64,000 nt of DNA from Spinacia oleracea (GCF_020520425.1 NC_079487.1:46259219-46323218); one strand, 5' to 3'; numbered from the stretch's first letter, positions 11,442 to 25,057 are shown. Numbers and translations are program-made. The notes: a model not told the origin generated them from the sequence alone.

Positions 11442-14400
11442 CACTACTAGAAAAAGGCTTTATAACGACGAACTTTTTCGTCGTAATAGGTCGAAAAAGT
11501 CGTCGTTAAAACCTTTAACGACAAACGTAGTTCGTCGTTAGTTTTGTCGTAATAGGTTCCGACGTTATTGGTTTTAACGACAACGTTCGTCGTGAATTTT
11601 ACACGACAAAATGATTGTTCGTCGTTACTTATTAACGACAAAATTAATGTTCGTCGTTACTTATTAACGACAAAATTAATGTTCGTCGTTATGTATTAAC
11701 GACAATTTGTTTTGTTGTCGTTATTATGTATTTATTAACGTCGAACGAATAGAGAGGAACGACCAACATAGTTGACGTAAAAAGAGGTTAAATTTGTGAA
11801 CAAATTTTGAATTTTCTTCCAACAACGACAAAATATTTTGCGTTAACTGTTATTACAGAAAAATAAAAGTAGTTTTTCGTTAATGTAAGTATTCTGCAAC
11901 CTGTTGTTTTGTTCAAAATCATAAAAGAATAATTAAATTTTCATTAAACATAATCAATATTCTATCACTACTGATCAGGTTCAATGAGTCAAAACAACCA
12001 AACTAATAAGATAAAATCACATGTTCTTATCTAAGTTAAGTCTAAATCTTTGTTCTTAAACTAAAACAAAGAAAAACTACATCAAAGATCATGTGTAGCT
12101 TCTTCCTGTCTTCAAGCATGTGCCATTTCTGATAGAATAGGTTCTTAAGGAGTTGACATCAGCATTTCTGATCCTTCTTGTGAAGTAGTAACAATATCAT
12201 TAAGCTGTGACAACAACATATCTTGAAACAATTTTAGTTTAGGCTCAACCCTCTTCTTGTACTTCCTCCACACGATTTGCAAGAAGTTCTTTTGTGCTAA
12301 TCTTTAAGTTGTATTCCTCCTCTCAAAACCTATAACACGATGCCAGAGACTTGGATTTAAAAACCTTCTATACTACCTTTATGAGACAAAACAAATAACA
12401 TAAAAAATTACATATGTAGCCATCGTAGGTAAGTGTTTTCAAAGTCACCTAAAGAAACTCACCTGGGCATAGAAAAGTGTTGGTTCTTCTTCCATTATAT
12501 TCCAAACTCACCTGTGCACGGGAAGGATCTAATTACAACCAACTGCCAAAGCTCACCGAGCCCTCGAGAAAAACCAGTGGGGTAACATTAAAATTTATTT
12601 CACTCACAAAATTTTGTACAGATATACATTTAAAGTGCTTTGGCAACTTGATCATTTTATACAGACATTTATGTACCTTAATAATGATTAAGCACTGTTC
12701 CTAAAGAAAAAACATCAGCAAACTTACGTTAATCAAATGCACTACGTAGCAAAGCCGAAAGACAACACACTTGCACTATGTTATGCCACAAGGTAGCTTC
12801 AGTTTTGCTTCTGCTACAAGAAATTAACATCTAGCTGTTCAAGTTATACTCAAATGGATCAAAATCCTCAAACGACACCTCATGATTTAAACTTAAAAGC
12901 ATATTGAGGAGAGGGATAAAAACATACAGAGTAAGTCATAACAAATATTGAGATCCATCCAATGTTAACACATTGATTTGATTTGGTGACATGAGAAAAA
13001 AAAACTAAAAGAGTACTCCGTAAGTCGACCACAAGCTAGGACCTGAGTCTAGTGGAGTCCAAATTTCTAAGAGTCCAAATTCCTGCTAACGAAACAAGTC
13101 CTGCTAATGAAAAACTCTTCTAAGAATTAAAACCAAAGTTCAAACATAAGATATTTAAAATAATATCTATAGATGCAAATAAAAATAAGTTAACACTTAC
13201 CTTATCAAAATTGTACCCTGGACCATCATTACCGGTCCCCGGTCTAGCTCTCCCAGCAAGACCACCTTCAAATTGGATGCCATCAACTAGCTCGGTCTTT
13301 TCACTTTGACGTCATCCACTAGCTGATTGGTACGAGTACCCTGAGCATCATCTCCTGCTACTGCCATTTTATCCTTACAAGATCACTCCATCAAGGACCT
13401 TTTTTTCTCCAGCAACCTGTAAGTCACAGAGTTATTCTTCATAAACTATATTATATCTAAATTCAATCAAGAAAATTCTAATGAACCAGACTTATTTAGA
13501 ACTTTGCAGTCAAAAGTACTTGGCAAAAGAATTACTAAAATGGGTGACACTGCACCCCTTCAAATCATTAAAATATTATAGCATATTACGCTCCTTATAA
13601 AAAAAATTACAAGTGAAAGAACCAAGAAAGTAGTGCCAATTAGCATTATTGAAGGGTTTTAGAGTGACAAATTGAAGCTCGGTAGCTTTTGGGTCTTACT
13701 CCAATCTTACAAGCATGTGCAACAAACTAAATATAAAAAGCTAATTATATACATCACTTACTGATAGTAAGTAAAGTGAATGATTTAGAAGCTCCAATAC
13801 GTTAATCAATTATCAATTATAATTATTAGAAAGGTCTTGATGAAACATATGTTGGGTTTTCTCAAAAATTTAAAATATTGTGTAGCTAAACAAAAGTTGG
13901 ACAAAAAAAACTGAAACACAGCCTTAGAAATACAAAATCACTCAGTTGGTCTCCAATGAGCCTATTATAATCCGATATGTAAGTGTTTAAATAGTAACTA
14001 GGGGATGGTAAAATACCTAGGTACATCAATTTCTAAAAACAACTCCAAATTTGGCTATATACTCCATCAATATGAATATGTAAGAGGAATCAATGTTTGT
14101 CGAAACACATGTCACTAATTATAAAACTAAATGAAAGCAACAAAGAAATTTCTGAAGCTAATTGTCATGAAACCATGATTGATAAAACTGTTTGGAAAGG
14201 TACCACAAATCGGAAATGAAATTGAACAGTTCTAAAAATTCAGAAATGATGATTTATAGTCAGAATGGATACGTTATTAATAAACATTAAGCTCTAATTG
14301 TGATCAATTGAAGCACTGACTGGTACTTACATGAATCCATTTGCAATATAAAGAAACTTAAGACTAATTTAACACTTATGAGAATAGAAATTCAACCTCA

Positions 14401-17000
14401 TTCAACTATCCAAGGCATAGACGCATAGTGCATCCACAAATCTAATTAGATTATAGAATCACACAAAAGAAAAATATGAACAATAAATAATCCACCCCCC
14501 TGCCATCATCTAAAACCAGCAGTAGAAGAGAGAAAAGCAAAACAGGTTGCCAACTTATTAAAAGCACCAAACAAAACAGAAATGTAACAGAACAGAACTA
14601 CCCAACACTTACCAGCACATCAACATTCAATAATATAGATCTGCCACAAAAAAGCTTATGCTGCAGCGGACAATAACTTAACAGAATCTGCCTATTCCAT
14701 CTCCAAATCATCCCATCCAGAACCTGACCTTAGCAAGCACAAACAGCGCTGAAACAAGAGCTCAATCCCAAGCTTCTATGTAGACCGATAATTTGTTGTT
14801 GATCTAAACCAAACCAAGCACCAACCTGTAGCATCCTACAAAAGATGAAATAGAAGATTTACATGTTATTATTCAATGTAGAACCAGCCACATTCCTCCG
14901 CATAACACTTTCCACTAATCACGGATTCACGGTCTCAACAATATAATGTACATCTTGGGAAAAGAATCTAAGCAATTCATGAAAATTCTAGGGTCAAAAA
15001 TGCAGATTTAACATTATCGTTCTTAATTAAAAGCGACAATATATCTTTGGAAAATGCAGATTTAACATTATCTTGGGAAAATGCAGAATTAACATTATCG
15101 TTCTTATATACATCACCTGATTGTGAAGGCATGCTAATAATAGGAGAAGCATACATTGAATCCCACGAAATTTGTGAAGCCTGATACGAACCTCATATTC
15201 ACGAGAAGGAAGTCATAAAATATGACATAATAGGGATCTTGAATGGCTTTCACAACACCTTTCTCGAGATCTGTTGTCCCATAACCTTTCTGTTCACAGA
15301 AAGCAGGACCAAATGCAAGTTTTTTAGAGACTGGGGGCAGTAACAACAAATAAAATTCTATACAAGTGTATTAACAGAAACCATAGCCACCACAAGCCGA
15401 AGACATGATATCCTATCTTATACAACAATAGTAGAGTGGAAGCCTTCTAACATTCAGTAACAACTAAGGGAATAAATATAGCAGCAGGCTTATGCTTATT
15501 ACTGGTCAGCTTTAAAGGGCATGAATATGCATCTGCAGGTCTGCATTCAAGAGGAAAAACTCCAGAGATGGTGTAGCTAAACAGAAGCTGAAAAGAAAAC
15601 CTGAAAAACATCCTTAAAGACACAAAAAACTCCGACGGAGCTAGGTAAGAGTAAAACCAAACTTGAAAGACAAAACTCTAAGAATCAAGCATATGGAGCA
15701 ATGGTTTTAATGAGAACTGAGTTACATGTTGATGATTTCCAGTGAACAAATCTTTGGTTGGTCAAAGTTAAGTGCAGAACTTGTAATTTTGCATAAGCTA
15801 AGAGAACCGAACTTTTATATCCAATAGAACAATGAAAGACTACCAATAATGTGAACAAAGTCATCATGTAAGAGGACACTCACTTTCAGTAATGATTGCA
15901 ACAATCGACAAATAATCCTAAGATCACATAATAAGAACTTTATATAACCTAGAATTTAATGTAGAAATTACAAATAGACATGATAAAAAAAAAGTAAAAT
16001 AAAATCTTATATCGAGTGCCCAAATTAAGGTCATAAACATACCAAAACATAGAATAATCCTTTCCATGCCGATCTCAAAAAGTTGATGAGTTTTCAAGCT
16101 CCTACTCCTGCAGGTTTAGGAGAATCAATAACTCACTTTAATAGTATAAAATATCTCAAAGTCAAAAATATAGATTATAGGAAGCTTAAAAGTTTACTGA
16201 GTGAAAGAAACATATTGGAACCAAAAAAATCGTTAATCAACCTTCTGTTTCGGATAAATGGACATAATCCCGTTCTAACTAGCCCAAATGGGTATAGCTT
16301 CATAATTTGCAGCAAAAAATGATTTACCCAAATAATGAATTGGTTGAATTGTAATTGAAATTTACATTAGCAAAACAAAATCAACCCATATAATAAGTAG
16401 CAATTAATAGTGTGAAATAATTCATAGCCGTATACAAACCCTAGATTCATGATTATTTTGGGTGAAAAAGGAACACAAATTTAAATAGTTAAACCAAAAA
16501 GCAAACCCAAAACCTAAATCCTCTTGTTGAGGAATAGAAATCGTAATTAAGAAACAAAGATGGAAAATACCAATGGAACGGTGCCTCCTGAAAGCTACTT
16601 GTAGATACGGCGGGGAGAGATGGAGATACAACCAAATCTGAACTCAACTTCCTCAATCAATTGAAACAAAAAACGAAATCAACCCTCGGATCTCATTTTG
16701 AAGGGAAAAAATTCACTGGAAGTAGGAAGGAGAGAGCGGGATGAAATGTATTCCGTATAAGGATTTGATAATAAGAAATCTGGGCTGTAGGTTGTAATTT
16801 GTAAGATAATAGGAGAGCTCCGGAAATTGATAATAACGACGAACAAATTTATCTATATTTTCTTTTTTCTCTTTTCCCGCTCATCAATAACGAGGAATTT
16901 GATTTATTGTCGTAGTACTTCAGCGTGCAAAGGCATTTAACGAGTGAATTTTGACTTTGTCGTTAATATATTGTCGTTAAATGTGCATATTCTAGTAGTG
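11442..17000. mobile_element. CACTA-2, non-autonomous CACTA element
   Basis: It begins CACTACTAGAAAAAGG and ends TTCTAGTAGTG, classic CACTA termini, flanked by the 3-bp duplication GAC (11439-11441 and 17001-17003). Copia A1 supplies the empty site. Subterminal arrays of AACGACGAA and its complement fill 11455-11760 and 16835-16985. The 5.1 kb interior is AT-rich with no long frame. A minus-strand stretch at 12100-12350 reads in parts like the glutamate-rich tail of a plant transposon protein but is interrupted by stops. No TNP2-like transposase was recognised. Confidence 0.92.
13201..13418 (-). pseudogene. Unidentified captured exon-like segment in CACTA-2
   Basis: On the minus strand a segment is bounded by a good acceptor (TTACAG before 13418) and a perfect donor (GTAAGT from 13200). 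One frame gives MAVAGDDAQGTRTNQLVDDV and, after a frame change, QFEGGLAGRARPGTGNDGPG. I do not recognise the family. The frame change means it is not a working exon. It is listed because splice borders plus higher GC suggest a captured host gene piece, as in the two other CACTA elements. Confidence 0.3.
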
Positions 17001-17003
17001 GAC

Positions 17004-18430
17004 GCGGGCAGCAGCATGGGCGCTGCGTGCCGCGCGCGCGCTGGGCGAAGGAAGGGCGAGCAAGGCAGGGCCTTTGCTTGCGATGGCTGCGAGCAAGCAA
17101 GGCGAGGTGCCTTACGATGCGCAGCGATGAGCAGCGACGAAGCACACAAGAGAAGCAGCAGCTGTGGGCACGTACGTGTGCGCGGCTGCGGGGTGTGCGG
17201 GCATTGCTCGTGTGCCTCGTAGGCCACACCGTGATGCGTTGGGCTGGGCGCAAGCCTAGCCCGAGCAAGCACATGAACATTTTTGTTTATTTCGTTGGGC
17301 TTAACTATGTTTGCATTAATTTGGGCTAACGGAATATTTAATTTAATATTTAATTTACTTGGGCTAGGCCGTGAGTTTTAATTTAATATTTAATAATTAA
17401 TTATCCGGAATAATTATTGGTTTGAGTGGGAGCCACTGAATGAAATTAAAATGAAATAATTATTTTTAACTATTTTTCGTAGGTCGCATTATTTTAATTA
17501 AATTCAATTTTAATTAGAATAAAGTCTAAGGATTAATAATTTGGAAATTGATTAATCTTATAGGACGCGTTTATGGGAACGTGAATTTTAATTAATTCAC
17601 GTAAATACTTGCATAATTAACATGGGTTAGTCGTTTTAGCATACGAATTGGTGAATGCATAGAATATATATTTTATGTAATGCAGGTACTCCAAGTGACT
17701 AGTATGGCCATTTAGGATAGTTAAATACGGTATGCGAACCGTTCTATCTTTGAATGTAAAGTTTTAAACATGGTCTGCGTACCATAGAAATTTTGATGTA
17801 ATTTTATTATTTTCAAGTATTTCTAAATTTAGAACTTTAAGTTAGCAATTGAATGAAGATTCAAGACGATGCCAAGCTAACAAGATGGTGAAGAAGATTG
17901 GATGCTTCAAGACAAGTGTTTTGGGCCATACTAGTTCACCATTTTGTTTATGCAGTTCATATATATTATGCTTGAATGAATGTATATTATGCATGAATAG
18001 GTTGTTTGTATGACTCGATTAGATTAAGTTCACTAAATAATCGAACCAACATAGCTAGAAACAACTAGGTCCAAAGTAATATTGAGTTCAAAAGTTGTAT
18101 TCCAAATCAAGCACTTACAAAAATCTAAGGATCTAACGTAGTAGGTTTACGCCATAGCGAGGTGCTATATTAGTTAACTTGGATGGTAAGGCGTCCCAAA
18201 GGAGCATGTTGATTGTGGTTTCAACTCAAACAACAATGTCATTATGTTGTGGCAATGGGATAAATTATGGTATTAATTTATTAACCAAGAGTACTTTGGA
18301 GATTACTAGCAATAGGTTTTGCTTACCTAGAATCTTAAACTACTTAAGACATGCCAAAGCTGCTTAAGGATTTAGGACTTTTAGGGTCTTGGAATCGTTT
18401 CATTCATTTTTGGACCATGTTTTATTTCTG
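17004..18430 (+). other. Copia A2 leader, distal part
   Basis: The GC-rich island continues from the CACTA-2 border to about 17270. AT-rich leader follows, matched by A1 in reverse (about 420-1930) and in short blocks by the B2 leader (GACTAGTATGGCC, GGTCTGCGTACCAT, TTTTAGGGTCTTGGAATC). It includes the hairpin pair at 17727-17785. No coding frame is supported. Confidence 0.75.
17727..17785 (+). other. Leader hairpin pair, copia A2
   Basis: ACGGTATGCGAACCGT (17727-17742) and ATGGTCTGCGTACCAT (17770-17785) are 5-base-arm hairpins with 6-base loops containing TGCG. They match A1 (1426-1484, one loop base different) and resemble the B2 set at 26798-26880. Confidence 0.7.
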
Positions 18431-20610
18431 CATGAATGAAATGTTTAATAGCTTTGATGATTGCATGAATGATTTTATTTCAAGTTATTAAAGTATGATA
18501 AATGTTTTCTTTGCTAGTTCATTTGGTAGAATCGTAAATCTTCAACTTTATTGCGTTCAGACAATAGAACTACGATATTTCCTTGATCGATTGGTAACTA
18601 ATTTTGAGAGCGATTCTCAAAGAAAAGGAGAATGAGAGCGTATATTGAATGCTATTTTCTTATAATGATCTTCATGGTTGTTTTCAAACTAAAATTTGAA
18701 TGGTAGACGAATTGGACCTCATATATTCAGAACACTGGGTAGTTTTGGAATAGTGAAGTATTGAGTTAAAGACTCATGTATAACCAATGGTTAACAACCA
18801 ATTTTCTTTGTTTCGATAAATGAGCTAGACTCATTGGATGTTGTCATTTAAAGTGAATAAAAGAAAGGGACTTTGTAAGCATAACAAAGTAAGAAGATCA
18901 ATCAAAGAGTAAAATCTTTTGGGCTATAAGAAAACGTGCTAGAAATGATAGGAAAGCGGAACAAAAGAAATGAATTTAAATATTCTATTTCTACCTTGAG
19001 GTTTATGTTAAAGATAAACGACTTAGCAAATAAACTCCCATGGTATTAGATTACCGCTTGAGGTTCTAACTCTTGTTATTGACCTACAAGTGAGAAATGA
19101 AGCAAAGTCGTGCTACATTTAATTGCAGGGTCGTCATGTTTGTTTTAAAGTCCTTCTAAAGGCTGGAACTTAATGGTATTATGTTCCATTAATCATCATA
19201 ATCAATTTCTGTTTGGACAACAGAAGGACTCACATTCAAAGTAAACAAAAACATTCGTTGAGTGTTTATTTGAATGAAATGGTGATTTAAGGGTTGAGTC
19301 ATATGATTGATTAATAAACAAACGACTATCTTCACACTCAAACTTCAGAAGGTTCAAATCAAACACTTTGATTTGTGTTCCACATATCTTTTTGGCAATG
19401 TCATACGACCATATCAACAAGACAACATTCCAAGATTCCATGGCATGGATTTCTGAAAGTTAATTAATTTAAGACGCGTGAGTCTTGCTTGTTGAACATG
19501 ACATAGAAATGGACTATTGTTAGACGTTTCTAGACAATAAAGTTCATGGGCCAAAGATGGATTTTATGACTTACCTATTTCACAAGAATTTTAGAAAATA
19601 TGGCTATATTTACTGAACGTGAAACATGTGAAATGTTTCAATGCGGTTCACAAAAGGGTATAAAATCAACTTGGTAAGAATTTTGGAACATCTAGGCTGG
19701 GTCAAAGTGATGTTTGCATGAGCCAAGAAAGATTATCTAGATTGTTTATATGGCACTATGACAATCGAAGCTCCATAAGAATATGGTATGTCCAAATGGA
19801 GAAATCGGAATCTATTCGATTAACGATAATCACGACTATTTTCCTATACAGTTTCTAAATGATACACTCAAGTGACTATCACACTAAACAAAGTTGTCAA
19901 AGCTAAGGATAAGATGTCATAAGATTGAACTTCAGTTCAGTACATCTTTTCAGTACATATATATATCTAGGGTGGTCAAACCCAGTGGGAGTTAGTGTTT
20001 ACATCAAACAAACTCAAGAATAAATATATGTTTCTTTATGAGCGACTCATAGAAACAAAAGCTATTGATTCTACCACAAATCTGAGAACATGTGGTTGTT
20101 TCTCTAGATAATGTCTTTTAGGAAACCATCATATTTCCAAAAAGGCAAGTGGGAGAAAATGACCTTGAAGTGACCTCAAAAGAACTTCGAGTCAAGCAAC
20201 AAACAAATATAGGATACTTAGGAGTCTTTGGAAAAGCTCCGTACTTAGAAGCCTTTGGAAGAGCTTCAGGAAGACTTTAGAAGTGTTTCAAGAGAATCCT
20301 AATACTCAAAGGACTTGAGTAATGTCTTTATAGACACTAAAGTTTGATGTTCAATACCTAGGAATAGAATTCAACCAAGATAGATACATAGATATCTTGA
20401 GGAATGAAAACTATGAAGACTTTGGAAATGCTTCAAAACATACGACTTACAGGTTAGCTACGACGAATTAAAATTCCCAAGTATGGTTAGAGGCCATCAG
20501 AAACATTATTATGGTTCGAGGCCATGTAAAATGGTTTGAGGCCATTTTATCCAAATTACATTCATCTTAAAGAATCAAATCTATGATTTGGTTGATTTGC
20601 ATAAAGGGTT
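18430..20610 (+). pseudogene. Decayed copia A2 gag-protease-integrase-RT remnant
   Basis: Scattered plus-strand traces follow the order of a copia polyprotein. Near 19085 the sequence resembles the VDLRVGNGA region after the protease. Near 19585 it resembles the integrase block (KYGYIY, then NQLGKNF), near 19770 the AP.E.W. region, and near 20110 ENMWLFLLDNVFLGNHHISK (the integrase C-terminal KVFVARDGVFLE block). The start of reverse transcriptase is visible at 20570 (YDLVDL). Stops and indels occur every few codons. The remnant ends where the B LTR begins at 20611. The missing RT is not recovered at the other side (55045), where only RNase H traces appear. Confidence 0.6.
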
Positions 20611-21263
20611 TGTTAGGTTATGATACATATGACAATACATAAATCATGCGGAAAAACCATAAAGCCAGGAAAGCATATTATTTACACATAATCATTTAGC
20701 ATAGAGTAGATGCATACATGTTGTAGCGTGCCTTCCCTAGCTGCGCCCGAACCGAACAAGAACAAGTCTTTAGGACTCCAAATGTCGTCCCTCCGTAGAT
20801 AGTCCACAGTACGTCCGGATCCGCCTCAAGTTAGACCAACTAGAATCGCCCTTAAGGTGCTTAGGAATTTCGGCTATGTGTTTGCAAGTGTATGGCTGAT
20901 TTTTCTTTCAAAAACTTACCCTTTGAATACTTCAATCGTGCCCATAAATTGTGACCCTAGGCCTTTATTTATAGAGGTTTGGAAAGGGAATTGGAATCCT
21001 AGTAGGATGTGGATTTGCTAGTTAGAATCTTATTAGGACTCTAAATAACAAAATCAATCTATTTAGGATTAGGATTCTAATTATTGCACGAATTCCAATA
21101 GGATTAGGATTCCCGCACAAGCGTTGCACGAGCCGTGCACCCGCGCAAGCCTTGCGGCCCACGACAGGCGCACAACGCTCGGCCCACGCTGCTGTGCTCT
21201 CGCGCGCGCGCGCCCTTGGCTGGGCCTGGCCTTGCGCTGGGCCTGGTCGAGGCGTGCGTTGGT
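20611..21263 (-). repeat. Truncated LTR of copia B1
   Basis: Reverse complement of the last 650 or so bases of the B LTR (start TGTTAGGTTATGATACATATG), including the TATA box TATAAATA (20966-20973, minus strand). It breaks at GCGTTGGT and joins directly to B 3'UTR sequence (GTGAATGATTAACC). The first half of the LTR, the polypurine tract and most of the 3'UTR are therefore deleted. Confidence 0.85.
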
Positions 21264-21333
21264 TGTGAATGATTAACCAATAATGTTTTCCAAAGATTTA
21301 AACTCTAAAACTTTAAAACATTAAACAAGGATA

Positions 21334-23836
21334 TCAAAGCCATTCTCCAATATGCTTGATTCCCATAGCTGCAGTATGCGAGTTGTGCTTCGCCTGCGGC
21401 AGAGGTATAGTCAATGGATATGATATATTGTCATCAGTTCCAATCTTGCTTATCTCAACTTCTTTTCTTTCAACAAAATCTCGTAGAAGGTGAAATCTAC
21501 GAAGTACATGCTTGACTCTCTGGTGGTGTCTAGGATCCTTTGCCTGTATAATAGCTCCGTTATTATCACAATACAGGGCTATTGGTCCTTTAATGGAGGG
21601 GACTACACCAAGTTCGCCTATGAACTTCCTTAGCCATATAGCTTCCTTTGCTGCTTCAAGTGCAGCAATGTACTCCGCTTCAGTTGTAGAATCCGCAATG
21701 GTGCTTTGCTTAGCACTTTTCCAGCTTACTGCACCTCCGTTGAGGCAGAAGACAAAACCAGACTGTGATCTGAAATCATCTTTGTCGGTTTGGAAACTTG
21801 CATCCGTATAGCCTTTAACAATTAATTCATCATCTCCACCATAGACCAGGAAGTCATCTTTGTGCCTTTTCAGGTACTTCAGAATATTCTTGGCAGCAGT
21901 CCAATGCGCCTCTCCTGGGTCTGACTGGTATCTGCTCGTAGCACTGAGTGCGTACGCAACATCCGGGCGTGTACATATCATAGCATACATTATTGAACTA
22001 ATCAATGATGCATATGGAATCCTATTCATTCGTCTACGCTCATCAAGTGTTTTTGGGCACTGAGTCTTGCTTAGAGTCATTCCATGAGACATGGGTAGGT
22101 AGCCTCGCTTGGAGTCTGCCATCTTGAACCTATCAAGCACCTTATTGATATAAGTGTTTTGACTAAGTCCAAACATCTTTTTAGATCTATCTCTGTAAAT
22201 CTTGATGCCCAATATGTACTGTGCTTCTCCTAGATCCTTCATCGAAAAACATTTCCCAAGCCAAATCTTGACAGAGTTCAACATAGGAATGTCATTTCCG
22301 ATAAGTAATATGTCGTCGACATATAATACTAGAAAAGCAATTTTGCTCCCACTGACCTTCTTGTATACATAAGATTCGTCTGCGTTCTTGATGAAACCAA
22401 AGTCACTGACTGCTTCATCAAAACGTATATTCCAGCTCCTGGATGCCTGCTTCAATCCGTAGATTGATTTCTTTAGCTTGCATACCTTTTTAGCATTCTT
22501 TGGATCCTCAAAACCTTCAGGTTGTGTCATAAACACAGTTTCTGTTAAAACGCCGTTTAAGAAAGCGGTTTTGACATCCATCTGCCATATTTCGTAATCG
22601 TAATATGCAGCGATTGCTAACATTATCCGAATAGACTTTAGGATTGCAACTGGTGAAAAGGTTTCATCGTAATCCACACCGTGGACTTTCCTGTAACCTT
22701 TTGCAACCAATCTAGCTTTGAAAACTTCAAGTTTCCCATCCTTGTCCTTTTTCAGTTTGAAAACCCATTTGCTTCCAATGGCTTGGTAGCCATCTGGCAA
22801 ATCGACCAAATCCCATACTTGGTTTTCAGACATGGAGTCTAATTCAGATTGCATGGCTTCTTGCCATTGCTTGGAGCTAGGGCTCGTCATAGCTTGTTTG
22901 TAAGTTGCAGGTTCATCACTTTCAAGTAATAGAACATCATAGCTCTCGTTCGTCAAAATACCTAAGTACCTTTCCGGTTGAGATCTATATCTTTGCGATC
23001 TACGCGGGGTAACATTTCTAGATTGACCATGATTCTCACCAAATACTTCTAAAGATCTCTGAGTTTCATCCTGAATGTCATCTTGAGCATTCTCTAGAGT
23101 TTGTTGTTCGACTCGATTTTCTTCGAGGTCTACTTTTCTCCCACTTGTCATTTTGGAAATGTGATCTTTCTCCAAAAAGACACCATCTCGAGCAACAAAC
23201 ACCTTGTTCTCAGATGTATTGTAGAAGTAATACCCCTTTGTTTCCTTTGGATAGCCCACAAGGATACATTTGTCAGATTTCGGATGAAGTTTGTCTGAAA
23301 TTAATCGTTTGACGTATACTTCACATCCCCAAATCTTAAGAAAAGACACATTTGGAGGCTTTCCAAACCATAACTCATATGGAGTCTTTTCGACAGCTTT
23401 AGACGGAGCTCTATTTATAGTGAGTGCGGCTGTATTTAGTGCATGTCCCCAAAATTCTAATGGAAGTTTGGCCTGACCCATCATTGACCTGACCATGTCT
23501 AGCAAGGTTCTGTTCCTCCGTTCCGACACACCGTTCCATTGTGGTGTTCCAGGAGGAGTCAATTCTGATAGAATTCCACATTCTTTCAGATGGTCATCAA
23601 ATTCACAGCTCAGATATTCACCGCCTCTATCAGACCGCAATGCCTTAATCTTCTGGCCTAATTGATTCTCTACTTCACTCTAAAATTCTTTGAATTTGTC
23701 AAAGGATTCAGACTTATGCTTCATTAGGTAGACATAACCATATCTACTGAAGTCATCAGTGAAAGTGATAAAGTAGCTGAAACCACCTCTAGCATTTGTA
23801 CTCATTGGTCCACATACATCTGTATGGATTAAACCC
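21334..23836 (-). pseudogene. Copia B1 integrase, reverse transcriptase and RNase H (truncated, one stop)
   Basis: The minus-strand frame covers the integrase catalytic core (HTDVCGPM; RSDRGGEY), the C-terminal GKPPN region, reverse transcriptase (KWVFKLKKDKDG; catalytic LYVDD intact) and RNase H (YTDASFQ, TEAEYIA). From 23640 to 21334 it is open for 768 codons. One in-frame TAG at about 23680-23682, where B2 has CAG, splits off the integrase N-terminal part. Gag, zinc knuckle, protease and the integrase zinc region are absent: the frame is cut inside the integrase at 23837 and abuts a plus-strand LTR. The RT here is better preserved than in B2, but the element lacks what it needs to move. 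Confidence 0.9.
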
Positions 23837-24019
23837 AATGATATTAATCCACAGCTTAGTCTTGACTGAACCCGTAGGGTCACACAAATAGTACGTAAAC
23901 GGATCAAGTATTTAATGGCATTAAATACTCTATCTATGGATATTCGGAATCGACGGATCTTGGTTTCAGTGGGAGCTGAGATCGTCACAAGCAAGAAATG
24001 AATACTCCGGAAATGATGA

Positions 24020-24310
24020 TATTGCCGGAAACGGAAATATGGATCGTATCGGAAATATAAATATTATCCAAGTCGTAGATGTTGCCGGAAACGGAAACAT
24101 AGTACGTATCGGAAAATATTATCAGAAATGGAAATATTGTCAGAATCGGAAATATTGCCGGAAACGGAAATATTGTCAGAATCGGAAATATTATCGGAAT
24201 CGGAAAATAATTCCGGAAACGGAAATATTAAATATTTGTTCGAAACGGAAATAAATTCCGGAATCGGAAATATTAAATATTGTTCGGAAATGAATTCCGG
24301 ATCGGGAATT
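24020..24310 (+). repeat. Minisatellite in B LTR
   Basis: Degenerate units of about 17-19 bases built on CGGAAATATTG(C/T)C(G/A)GAA are repeated more than ten times. The same array is in the 3' LTR at about 32270-32565, so it is an LTR component rather than a local expansion. Confidence 0.8.
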
Positions 24311-24692
24311 TAACCGGAAGCGTATCGTACGAATTAGCATCGGACGAGGCCCGCTAGACGAAGGCCCAGCACGAAGCCAGGCCATCGCCCAGCGAGCCGC
24401 ACGCACCAACGCACGCCTCGACCAGGCCCAGCGCAAGGCCAGGCCCAGCCAAGGGCGCGCGCGCGCGAGAGCACAGCAGCGTGGGCCGAGCGTTGTGCGC
24501 CTGGCGTGGGCCGCAAGGCTTGCGCGGGTGCACGGCTCGTGCAACGCTTGTGCGGGAATCCTAATCCTATTGGAATTCGTGCAAAGATTAAATCCTAATC
24601 CTAATAGATTGATTTTGTTATTTAGAGTCCTAATAAGATTCTAACTAGCAAATCCACATCCTACTAGGATTCCAATTCCCTTTCCAAACCTC

Positions 24693-24700
24693 TATAAATA
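24693..24700 (+). promoter_or_regulatory. Probable TATA box of B LTR promoter
   Basis: TATAAATA is followed by AGGGCCTAGGGTCAC. The identical context is at 32950-32957 in the 3' LTR and at 20966-20973 (minus) in B1. Position in mid-LTR, about 360 bases before the LTR end, fits a U3/R promoter. The start site itself was not determined. Confidence 0.6.
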
Positions 24701-25057
24701 AGGGCCTAGGGTCACAAATTATGGGCACGATTGAAGTATTCAAAGGGTAAGTTTTTGAAAGAAAAATCAGCCATACACTTGAAAACACATAGCCGAAAAT
24801 TCCTAAGCACCTTAAGGGCGATTCTAGTTGGTCTAACTTGAGGCGGATCCGGACGTACTGTGGACTATCTACGGAGGGACGACATTTGGAGTCCTAAAGA
24901 CTTGTTCTTGTTCGGTTCGGGCGCAGCTAGGTAAGGCACGCTACAACATGTATGCATCTATTCTATGCTAAATGATTATGTGTAAATAATATGCTTTCCT
25001 GGCTTTATGGTTTTTCCGTATGATTTATGTATTGTCATATGTATCATAACCTAACAG

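Larger units (their letters stand above)
23837..25056 (+). repeat. 5' LTR of copia B2, truncated at its U3 end
   Basis: It matches 32095-33313 closely and ends ATAACCTAACA just before the primer binding site. It carries the CGGAAAT-type minisatellite (about 24020-24310), the GC-rich island (24345-24545) and a TATA box at 24693. Confidence 0.88.

Noticed and set aside
15134..15349. Minus-strand frame with a plausible protein-like stretch (YGTTDLEKGVVKAIQDPYYV)
   Set aside because: Not recognised as any family, no splice support at both ends, and inside AT-rich CACTA-2; too weak to call.
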